Positions 57,923-64,000 of a stretch of 64,000 nucleotides of DNA are shown here, piece by piece (position 1 is the first letter of the stretch; each line of letters opens with the position of its first letter). Below the pieces are notes generated by a model, which had not been told where the DNA came from, searched no databases, and saw nothing but the letters and a program-made list of their open reading frames with translations. The translations under genes and the position numbers were made by a program. Origin of the DNA: JAWAAW01 sp964353335 (GTDB taxonomy: Archaea; Nanobdellota; Nanobdellia; Woesearchaeales; ARS49); contig CAYGVI010000003.1 of assembly GCA_964353335.1 (NCBI GenBank), forward strand, positions 124,001 to 188,000, written 5' to 3'.

Positions 57923-59559
57923 TCGTCATCACTCTCTGCAGAGCCTGTGAGCTTGATTTTGTCTTCTGCGTCGTCTTTCTTTGATTCAGCAACAATCGCA
58001 GTGTTTGTCTGGATGTATTCCTTGTTCTTTGCGAGCATTGAGTTCAGCTGGGACTCAATTGCTTTCTTGTTCTCGCCGGAAAGAAAAGAAAGTGAATCAG
58101 CAACTTCAGGAATATACCTTTCGAAAATATTGACACGCTCCCTTTCCAAGCCGACACGCTTCTTTTTGTTAACGTATGCGCCAAGCCTTCGTCCTGCTTC
58201 CTGAAGTGCGAGCTTGATTTCCTTGATGATTTCAGGATAGTGGGCAATGGCTTCTTTTGCTTCTGAAGTGAATGGCGGCCATACTGACGCCAAATGAACA
58301 ACAACTGTCAATGGTCCTACTGGCGCCGAGCTTCCGCTCTGCTGCATTCCGTAAGGCTTCCAGTTTGTCTGCAGAATGCTCTTGAATGCCGAGCAAGCGC
58401 TTTGCTGGTAGAGCAATGGCACCCTGTTTGCGAACCTCAAAACCCTTGCGATTTGGTCTTTAGGCTGCTGTCCTCCATAAGCAAGGGCAACTTCAATTAC
58501 AAATGGGATTCCGCGGTAAATTTCCGGCGGCCTTGTAACAGCAGTGTAAAACTCTGCTGCAACTTCCTTTCTCAATCCTTTTTCAAGCAGTTCTTCCCCT
58601 ATTGGCACTATGCAGTCTGTTGGTGGAGAGATGATTTTTGTCTTCTTTATTCCCTCCATTAATTTCTCAACATGCCCGAGTTCGAGCTCGCGCGGCTTCA
58701 TGTCTGTCTGCAGGCCTGCATTTGAGCAGATTTCCTTTGCTGTCTGCGAGCCGACTCTTGAGAACTCGTTCATAAGGAATGACTGCAATGTCCTTGAGTC
58801 AGTCGCCCTTATCATCTTGAGCATTATTCCAAGCTCAACTCCATACGGGTGGGGCTTGATTTCCTGCGGTTCTTTTGGCAATTTGTCTGATGCCCTTGGG
58901 AAAATCACCTGTTCTGCCTTTGGATTGGTGTAAACTATCGTTGCGTGCGGGTTGACAATTGCTGTTTCCTTGAGATAGCTGTCAACGCTTTGGTCCCCTT
59001 TCTGATAGCTTGCCTCAATGTCAAGCTCAACTTTTGTTCCGCGCTCTTTTTTCCACTGCACTTCCTCGTCCTTGACTATGTGCGGCTCGTTTGTCTTGGT
59101 GTCAAGGTGCAGTTCCATGTAATGCGCAGGGTGGTTTGGGTCAATTCTTGTTGTGATTCTCGCAGGCCTTCCTGTGGTCAATTGCGCGTACAGCACAGCA
59201 GCAGAAATTCCAATTCCCTGCTGTCCTCGCGCCTGCTTTAATGAGTGGAATTTTGAGCCGTAAAGAAGTTTTGCAAAAATATTTCCTATCTGCTTTCTGA
59301 CAATTCCTGGCCCGTTGTCCTCGACAATAATCCTGAAGCGCTCATTGCCCATTTCAACTATCTGGATATTGATTTCTGGCAGGATTCTTGCTTCCTCGCA
59401 TGCGTCAAGCGAGTTGTCAACAGCCTCTTTAACAACAGTCAGCAGTGCTTTTCTCTTGTTGTCAAAGCCAAGCAGGTGCCTGTTTCTCTCGAAGAATTCC
59501 GCAACTGAAACTGCCTTTTGTTTCTCAGCCAGTTTTTCCGCGATAGGTCTGTCAGCCAT
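57919..59559 (-). CDS. top6B: DNA topoisomerase VI subunit B
   Basis: The 546-residue GHKL ATPase subunit has EAVDNSLDACEEA (45-57, Asn for Mg), DNGPGI (81-86) and the ATP-lid GQQGIGISAAVLYAQL (112-127). Next are the transducer domain, a helix-two-turn-helix region (FSRVGSQTAKEICSNAG) and an acidic tail rather than a C-terminal Ig fold. Length is typical of archaea. It lies three bases after the KH gene and overlaps top6A, so all belong to one operon with RIO1. This arrangement is well known in archaea. Confidence 0.96.
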   Translation of the reverse strand: MADRPIAEKLAEKQKAVSVAEFFERNRHLLGFDNKRKALLTVVKEAVDNSLDACEEARILPEINIQIVEMGNERFRIIVEDNGPGIVRKQIGNIFAKLLYGSKFHSLKQARGQQGIGISAAVLYAQLTTGRPARITTRIDPNHPAHYMELHLDTKTNEPHIVKDEEVQWKKERGTKVELDIEASYQKGDQSVDSYLKETAIVNPHATIVYTNPKAEQVIFPRASDKLPKEPQEIKPHPYGVELGIMLKMIRATDSRTLQSFLMNEFSRVGSQTAKEICSNAGLQTDMKPRELELGHVEKLMEGIKKTKIISPPTDCIVPIGEELLEKGLRKEVAAEFYTAVTRPPEIYRGIPFVIEVALAYGGQQPKDQIARVLRFANRVPLLYQQSACSAFKSILQTNWKPYGMQQSGSSAPVGPLTVVVHLASVWPPFTSEAKEAIAHYPEIIKEIKLALQEAGRRLGAYVNKKKRVGLERERVNIFERYIPEVADSLSFLSGENKKAIESQLNSMLAKNKEYIQTNTAIVAESKKDDAEDKIKLTGSAESDDE

Positions 59560-59562
59560 TTA

Positions 59563-60126
59563 TTATTCACCTGAAGTCTCTGCCATCCTCATATGTTTTC
59601 TATTCCTTTCGAGGAACTTGTACACTGTCCCGTGTTTTCTGCCTGCAAGCAATGCCTCGACTGCTTTTCTTGCAGCAGGTATGCCTTCAAGCCTTCCTAT
59701 GATGCCTATTGTCTTTCCGTAAACGCTGATATTGGTGAATGTGAGGTCTTCTATTGTCCTTCTTGACTTTCCGCCCTCGCCTATTACTCTTCCGCGGAGC
59801 CTTTCAAGCATTTTTGGCGTGGCTGCGTAGTCAGTGAGGCTGATGAATTCAATCCCATAGTCCTGCTTTAGGAGCTGCATTGCGATATCAGGATTAAATC
59901 CCCTTCCTATTGCCCTGACTATTTCGCGGCAGCTGTACAGCAATAAAGCGTCCTTGCCTCTTATGTTCACGTCACCCTCTTCCGAATCGATTTTTATCTT
60001 TGTCTTTGTGACGTGTTCCAGCTGACGCTTCAGCTCGCCTTTCTTTCCTATGAGCACGGCGACCCTTTCACGGGGTATTTTCAGCTCATAAGCAAATATA
60101 TCAACTTCATCGGAGGTCATAATCAT
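59563..60126 (-). CDS. Dim2/Pno1-like KH-domain protein
   Basis: The 187-residue protein has two KH domains: LKIPRERVAVLIGKKGELKRQLEHVTKTKIKID (from about 14) and RLRGRVIGEGGKSRRTIEDLTFTNISVYG with the GxxG loop. The archaeal Dim2/Pno1 homologue binds the 3' region of 16S rRNA in small-subunit assembly. It follows rio1, whose product acts in the same pathway. The minus-strand TATA box (ATTTAAAAG, about 60154-60162) lies within the 3' end of rio1, flanked by a CGCAAC/GTTGCG inverted repeat. ATG at 60126 or 60120. Confidence 0.92.
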   Translation of the reverse strand: MIMTSDEVDIFAYELKIPRERVAVLIGKKGELKRQLEHVTKTKIKIDSEEGDVNIRGKDALLLYSCREIVRAIGRGFNPDIAMQLLKQDYGIEFISLTDYAATPKMLERLRGRVIGEGGKSRRTIEDLTFTNISVYGKTIGIIGRLEGIPAARKAVEALLAGRKHGTVYKFLERNRKHMRMAETSGE

Positions 60127-60144
60127 CAGGTGATTTGTTGGGAA

Positions 60145-60168
60145 CGCAACTTGCTTTTAAATGTTGCG
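60145..60168 (-). promoter_or_regulatory. Inverted repeat around the TATA box of the KH gene
   Basis: CGCAAC (60145-60150) and GTTGCG (60163-60168) flank the TATA box, arms six bases and spacer 12. It may be a repressor site for autoregulation of the KH-Top6 operon. Part of it lies in the 3' coding end of rio1, so coding constraint is a possible alternative. Confidence 0.35.
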
Positions 60169-60888
60169 AATTGACTTTTTGCCAGTTATTTGCTGCCTGA
60201 CTTTTTCATCGTCGATATCCAGCCCCAGTTTCCTGAAAAATGTGCAGATGTTTTTTATGTCGCGGTCAAGGTAGTCCTCTGCATTGTGGTTTTCAAGTGT
60301 TGTTGCCTGGCTCATGTCGATAAATACAGGCTCTTCGTTGTAATTCAGGATGTTGAACTGGCTCAAATCAGTATGAACTAAACCTGCTTTGTGCAATTTC
60401 TGCATTCCAATAATGATTTTTTCAAAGAACTCCTTGGGATTTTTAGGAATTAAGTCTTTTACGCGCGGTGCAGCTTCGCCTTCATCTCCGATAAATTCCA
60501 TTACAAGCACATTGTTCAAAACCGCCCTTGCCATCGGCACCCTTACTCCTGCCTCGCGGGCCTTTAACAAATTCCTGTACTCGCGCTTTGCCCACAGTAT
60601 CACTACTTTCCTTCTGTTCCTGTCAAGGCTTGGAAATCGCGGGTCTGCCCTTAAGTACTCAAACAGCTTGTTGAAGTCAACGACATTTATGCGGTAAATC
60701 TTGGCCATCACCCTCTCGCCCTGTGCCATTGCAGAGAAAACATTAGCCTCTTTCCCAATACTAATAGGGCTCTCCAATCCATCCAAGTGCCCCTTGGAAA
60801 TCAGCTTAAGAATCGTCACATTAGTAAAATTGTCAAATACGTCTTTGAATGTCTTCTTTATGTCTTCAGGATGACGGATTCGTACCAT
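60157..60888 (-). CDS. rio1: RIO1-type serine/threonine protein kinase
   Basis: The 243-residue atypical kinase has SIGKEANVFSA (43-53), catalytic K63 in MAKIYR, VMEFIGDEG (hinge), and HTDLSQFNIL (172-181, catalytic D174). IDMSQA (190-195, D191) is the metal-binding aspartate that becomes phosphorylated. It is needed for late small-subunit maturation in archaea and eukaryotes. GGTATAAAAAG (about 60911-60921) is 26 bases before the ATG (leaderless). It is first in a RIO1-KH-Top6B-Top6A operon. Confidence 0.95.
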   Translation of the reverse strand: MVRIRHPEDIKKTFKDVFDNFTNVTILKLISKGHLDGLESPISIGKEANVFSAMAQGERVMAKIYRINVVDFNKLFEYLRADPRFPSLDRNRRKVVILWAKREYRNLLKAREAGVRVPMARAVLNNVLVMEFIGDEGEAAPRVKDLIPKNPKEFFEKIIIGMQKLHKAGLVHTDLSQFNILNYNEEPVFIDMSQATTLENHNAEDYLDRDIKNICTFFRKLGLDIDDEKVRQQITGKKSIRNI

Positions 60889-60984
60889 ACAGCATCAAAG
60901 AATTGCCTTCTTTTTATACCTATCCCAATATCATTTATAAACCAAATACGAACCTTTAAATAGACCTGTAACATATAGTTTACA

Positions 60985-61245
60985 CAAGTTAAAAGGTCGT
61001 TATCACGGCCCGTTGCCGAGAGAACCCTGTGGAGCTGACGGAAAACCAAGCAATGAGCTCAGGGGGTTAGCGGCGTGGCTACAGGCCTTTTAACCAAGTC
61101 AAGATAACCATACAGAGACAGAAAAGAACCAATCATAATCATTTGTTCACTTTCCTTCGATTTGAAGGAAGAAATAAGCCGGAAACCAACAAAAGAAGTC
61201 CCAAAGGATGCTTTTAGTCTTTCCTGGCTGAACTGGTTCTTTTTA
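60985..61245 (+). ncRNA. Structured RNA locus upstream of dnaG, unknown family
   Basis: CTTTAAATA (60954-60962) is a TATA box 26 bases before a start near 60984. Domain 1 is closed by GTTAAAAGG/CCTTTTAAC (60988-60996 with 61086-61094) and contains GCCG/CGGC, AACCC/GGGTT and GAGCT/AGCTC pairs. Domain 2 is closed by AAAAGAACCA/TGGTTCTTTT (61122-61131 with 61234-61243). It contains the hairpin TTCCTTC/GAAGGAA (61152-61170) and an arm AGCCGG/CCTGGCT. A T-rich run ends it. It may be an independent RNA or the leader of dnaG, which has its own TATA box at 61248-61257. I found no RNase P GAGGAAAGTC-like or SRP helix 8 motif. No convincing protein frame lies here. Confidence 0.5.
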
Positions 61246-61287
61246 GTCTCTTTATAACACAATGGGGATCAATTTGGAGGGTTTAAA

Positions 61288-62589
61288 ATGGGAAAAATCA
61301 GTCCTGTTTCATCTAAGTATATTGTCAACGCAAACATTGAAATCGAGGGTGTTGTCGACAGGCCGGACGTCATCGGCGCAATCTTCGGCCAGACAGAAGG
61401 CCTCTTAGGCGCAGACCTGGAACTCAGGGAGCTTCAGCGTTCTGGAAGAATAGGCCGTATTGAAGTCAACACAGAAACTCGAGGCGGAAAGACGCAGGGA
61501 AGCATAGTCGTACCGTCTTCTTTGGACAAGGCAGAAACAGCTATTGTGGCTGCTGCTTTGGAAATCATACAAAGAATAGGGCCTTGCAACGCCAAGTTAA
61601 AGGTCATAAACATTGAGGACGTCAGGATTAGCAAGAGGAACTTTGTTGTTGAGCGTGCAAAAGAGCTGCTCAGGACAATGGTTGACTCTGTAATGCCTGA
61701 CTCCCAAGAGCTCGCAGAGGAAGTCGCGCACTCTGTCCGTGTGATGGAAATCACAGAATACGGAAGAGACCGCTGCCCTGCAGGCCCGGGAATTGATGAC
61801 TGCGACGAGGTAATCGTCGTTGAGGGCCGCGCTGACGTTCTGAACCTGTTGAAAAACGGAATCAAGAACGTAATAGCCATGAACGGCACCCAGGTTCCGC
61901 AGACTATCTGCGACCTCAGCAGGAAAAAGGACATGGTTGTCTTCCTTGACGGAGACCGCGGTGGAAACCTTATCCTCAAGGAGCTTGTGAACATAGCAGA
62001 GATTGACTTTGTTGCGAGAGCGCCTGACGGAAAAGAAGTCGAGGAGCTCGCAAAGAAGGAAATCCACAAGGCACTGAGAAGCAGAATCACGATTGAGCAG
62101 GCAAAGCTTGAATTGGCAGCGAACGACACTTCGCAGTCAATCAGGCGCCCGTTGATGCGCGAGACAACCAACCGCATCCAGCCGGCTCCTGTCAGGGTAA
62201 TGCCCCAGCCAAGGCTTCAGCCATTGGTAAGGACTGTCTCTGCAGAGCCAGAGATTCGCAGGCCAGCGCCAATCGCTGCACCTATAACACAGGGCAAGCT
62301 TAATCCTGAGGAAAAAAAGCGCTTTGGAAGCATGCTTGAGAACCTTATCGGCACACGCGGGGCATATCTTCTTGACAACAAGATGAATGTCCTTGGAAAA
62401 GTGCCTTTCACAGAGCTTTCAAGCACTCTGAAGAGCCTCAACTCAGGCGTCTATGCTGTTGTCTTTGACGGCGCTGCTGACAAGGAAATCACAGACGTTG
62501 CCGAAAAGGCAGGCGTCAGGCACGTTGTCGCAATGGACAGCAGGGTTAAGGATGCCACAGTGAACGTCGTTACAGCAGCAGAGCTGTAA
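61288..62589 (+). CDS. dnaG: Archaeal DnaG primase-like protein (exosome-associated)
   Basis: The 433-residue protein has the archaeal DnaG N-terminal region (KYIVNANIEIEGVVDRPDVIGAIFGQTEGLLG) and the TOPRIM domain (EVIVVEGRADVLNLL, then VVFLDGDRGGNLILKEL). A proline-rich linker (about 285-345) and a C-terminal domain follow. In archaea it is a core-exosome partner that binds poly(A) RNA. GGAGGG precedes the ATG at good spacing; the TATA box is at 61248-61257. It is preceded by a structured RNA locus. The long T-rich run after the stop is a likely terminator. Confidence 0.95.
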   Translation: MGKISPVSSKYIVNANIEIEGVVDRPDVIGAIFGQTEGLLGADLELRELQRSGRIGRIEVNTETRGGKTQGSIVVPSSLDKAETAIVAAALEIIQRIGPCNAKLKVINIEDVRISKRNFVVERAKELLRTMVDSVMPDSQELAEEVAHSVRVMEITEYGRDRCPAGPGIDDCDEVIVVEGRADVLNLLKNGIKNVIAMNGTQVPQTICDLSRKKDMVVFLDGDRGGNLILKELVNIAEIDFVARAPDGKEVEELAKKEIHKALRSRITIEQAKLELAANDTSQSIRRPLMRETTNRIQPAPVRVMPQPRLQPLVRTVSAEPEIRRPAPIAAPITQGKLNPEEKKRFGSMLENLIGTRGAYLLDNKMNVLGKVPFTELSSTLKSLNSGVYAVVFDGAADKEITDVAEKAGVRHVVAMDSRVKDATVNVVTAAEL

Positions 62590-62591
62590 GC

Positions 62592-62619
62592 GTTTTTTAT
62601 TATTTTTTTATTTTTATTT
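62592..62619 (+). terminator. T-rich terminator after dnaG
   Basis: Several T runs (TTTTTT, TTTTTTT, TTTTT) follow within 30 bases of the dnaG stop, as expected for archaeal termination without a hairpin. Confidence 0.6.
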
Positions 62620-62674
62620 AGCTGTCTATCTTGTAAATACATACATTTTTATTCTTGTTTGTTCCTCGCACAGT

Positions 62675-63121
62675 ATGCACCAATACAAAATTCTTGTAGG
62701 AATAGACAATCCGCAGATTCTCTTCAATGGGAATGGAACAACACCAGAACTCAGGCCAGGCGTCAGAGGCGGGCTTGGGCTGATTAATTTGCAATTGCCC
62801 TGCAAAGAATTCTCGATTAACTGGCAGGACAGGCAGCCTGCTGAGCTTCCTGTGCCAATTACTCCTGTCAAAAGTGCGCCTGAGTGCTATGGCATTGTTT
62901 ACAGGATTAGCAACAGGGTGGAGGACATTGAATCAGCAATAAAAACCGCAGGAAATGTTGTGGGAATATTCATTGAAAGCCCGGAAAATAATTGCCTTGA
63001 AGCGATTGCGAACCTGCAGAAAAAATACCCACACCAGGTAAAGGCAGTAAGGGATTTTAACGATGCAGCAATAAAGCTTGTCTGCCATTACGAATACAAT
63101 AAAGGGCGCAGGCTAGCATAA
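62675..63121 (+). CDS. Uncharacterised protein, 148 residues
   Basis: I do not recognise this protein. The start fits a T-rich TATA-like box around 62645-62653 (about 26 bases), so it is leaderless. Visible features are HQYKILVGIDNPQILFNGNG at the start, a central proline-rich region (PVPITPVKSAPEC), an alternation of strands and helices after residue 70 and KLVCHYEYNKGRRLA at the end. A VGIFIESPENNCLEA segment looks like a phosphate- or nucleotide-handling strand-loop. It lies between dnaG and the HerA-like ATPase. A 42-base gap with its own promoter separates it from the latter. Confidence 0.6.
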   Translation: MHQYKILVGIDNPQILFNGNGTTPELRPGVRGGLGLINLQLPCKEFSINWQDRQPAELPVPITPVKSAPECYGIVYRISNRVEDIESAIKTAGNVVGIFIESPENNCLEAIANLQKKYPHQVKAVRDFNDAAIKLVCHYEYNKGRRLA

Positions 63122-63163
63122 ACCTTTTTATACTCTTATTCCACAGTTCTTCCTGAAAAGAGG

Positions 63164-64000
63164 ATGGCATTCGAAATAATTCTTGGAAGAGAGGAATCTG
63201 AGAGGGAGAAGTTTGGCACTCTTGGCACTATTCTTATTGGAAAGCACTATGTCCAAATGGGCCAGACCACTGCGTTAGCACAGAATATCTACATGGACTT
63301 GAACCGCGCGCACGTTGTTTTTGTCTGCGGAAAAAGAGGAAGTGGAAAATCATACTGCCTTGGAGTCATAGCAGAGGGCATAGCAACACTGCCGGAAGAA
63401 TACCGCTCGCGATTAGCAGTTGTCCTTCTTGACACAATGGGAATTTACTGGACAATGAAGTACCCGAACCACAAGGACGAGAATTTGCTCCAGCAGTGGG
63501 GAATGGAAGGCAAGGGAATTCCTGTAAAAATCTTCACGCCGACAGGATTTTTCAAGAAATACAAGTCAGAGGGCATTCCAACAGACGTGCCTTTCTCAAT
63601 CAGGCCTTATGAATTGACTCCAGAAGACTGGAATCTGACTTTTGACATACACCCAGAGGACCCGCTGGCTATTTTCCTCGCGAAAATAGTTCTCACGCTG
63701 AAAAAAGACAGGGATGATTATGATATTGAGGACATAATCGCGGCAGTACAGGCAGACCCGCACGAGGAAGAGCACGTCAAGAACTCTGCCTTGAACAGGT
63801 TCAGGAGCGTTGAATCCTGGGGAGTGTTCAGCAGGGAGGCAACACCGCTGAAAGAGCTGATACAGGGCGGCCAAATCAGCATCCTTGACCTCAGCCCTTA
63901 TGCAGTGATGCCAAACGGCTGGAAGATAAAGCATTTGGTCATCGGGCTTGTTGCAGAAAGGCTGTTCATGGAGAGAATGACTGTGAGAAAGAATGAGGAA
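63164..64000 (+). CDS. HerA/FtsK-like DUF87 ATPase (3' end outside the window)
   Basis: The frame from the ATG at 63164 is open to the right edge (279 codons visible), so the protein is longer. Visible parts are an N-terminal HAS-barrel-like strand set (FGTLGTILIGKHYVQMGQ), the Walker A loop VCGKRGSGKSY (55-65) and the Walker-B-like VVLLDTMGIYWTMKYPNHKD. An ISILDLSPYAVMPNGW stretch is typical of archaeal HerA-like ATPases that translocate DNA or act with NurA. CTTTTTATAC (63124-63133) gives a ~10-base leader. Whether it is HerA proper or a paralogue cannot be decided without the C-terminus. Confidence 0.82.
   Translation, partial: MAFEIILGREESEREKFGTLGTILIGKHYVQMGQTTALAQNIYMDLNRAHVVFVCGKRGSGKSYCLGVIAEGIATLPEEYRSRLAVVLLDTMGIYWTMKYPNHKDENLLQQWGMEGKGIPVKIFTPTGFFKKYKSEGIPTDVPFSIRPYELTPEDWNLTFDIHPEDPLAIFLAKIVLTLKKDRDDYDIEDIIAAVQADPHEEEHVKNSALNRFRSVESWGVFSREATPLKELIQGGQISILDLSPYAVMPNGWKIKHLVIGLVAERLFMERMTVRKNEE

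Noticed and set aside
60985..61245. RNase P RNA or SRP RNA as identity of the structured locus
   Set aside because: I could not find the RNase P core (GAGGAAAGTC-type and its P4 partner) or the SRP helix 8 motif. Fragments such as ACAGAAAAGAACC look similar but are not in the right order.
61434..62177. Minus-strand frame of 247 codons opposite dnaG
   Set aside because: It is serine-rich, low in information and entirely antisense to a clearly conserved DnaG. There is no promoter or ribosome-binding site.
1..64000. CRISPR array, restriction system or prophage
   Set aside because: No regularly spaced repeats, Cas, nuclease, capsid or terminase-like genes were found in the window.

Overview
This is archaeal DNA. 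The window holds archaeal DnaG primase, topoisomerase VI A and B, RIO1 kinase, a Dim2-like KH protein, ABCE1, archaeal SecD/SecF, TrmI and a DUF99 protein. Nearly every transcription unit has a TATA box about 26 bases from its start codon, so leaderless mRNAs are the rule. The tRNA genes do not encode CCA. Small genes, tight ATGA overlaps and a long surface-glycan region suggest a DPANN lineage (Woesearchaeota/Pacearchaeota-like). That placement is inference, because there is no 16S gene here.

Bases 1-39,500 are a large surface-polysaccharide/glycoprotein region. It carries GmhA, a heptose-7-phosphate kinase and a heptose-1-phosphate adenylyltransferase (an ADP-heptose route), and three GT9 heptosyltransferase-like proteins. 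It also carries six polytopic GT-C-like glycosyltransferases, five GT2 enzymes (plus one remnant), two flippases, several SAM methyltransferases, AsnB with a putative alpha/alpha-barrel enzyme, and a B12-type radical SAM protein. A second heptose set (HddA-like kinase, HddC-like nucleotidyltransferase, GmhB) lies inside a 4.7 kb segment bounded by 201-bp direct repeats. Each repeat carries the promoter and first ~50 codons of one membrane glycosyltransferase gene; the right copy is intact and the left copy is truncated. Two SDR enzymes, an FAD oxidoreductase and a UbiA/DPPR-synthase-like prenyltransferase close the region. Together the genes suggest synthesis of activated heptoses, assembly on a lipid carrier, flipping, and transfer by membrane GTs.

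Bases 39,500-48,700 hold 5S rRNA, a short NFACT protein lacking the NFACT-R part, a paired SMR-type transporter, SecD/SecF, an M50 protease, a tiny basic ORF with a structured leader, a DHH phosphoesterase, two paired membrane-anchored proteins and a DEAD-box helicase. Bases 48,700-64,000 are mostly informational genes: tRNA-Thr, -Cys and -Arg, a zinc-ribbon protein, ABCE1, DUF99, a putative metallopeptidase, an alkaline-phosphatase-superfamily protein, TrmI, a VTT protein, a DM13 lipoprotein, Top6A/B, KH, RIO1, DnaG and a HerA-like ATPase running off the edge.

The least explained items are: the direct-repeat-bounded GDP-heptose module; a ~260-nt structured RNA locus upstream of dnaG; a repeated upstream element (CAGCGG plus two inverted repeats, then TATA) at several promoters; the leader of the 17-codon ORF, which can form mutually exclusive hairpins; and palindromic TATA boxes that appear to serve two divergent leaderless genes at a fixed ~53-bp spacing.
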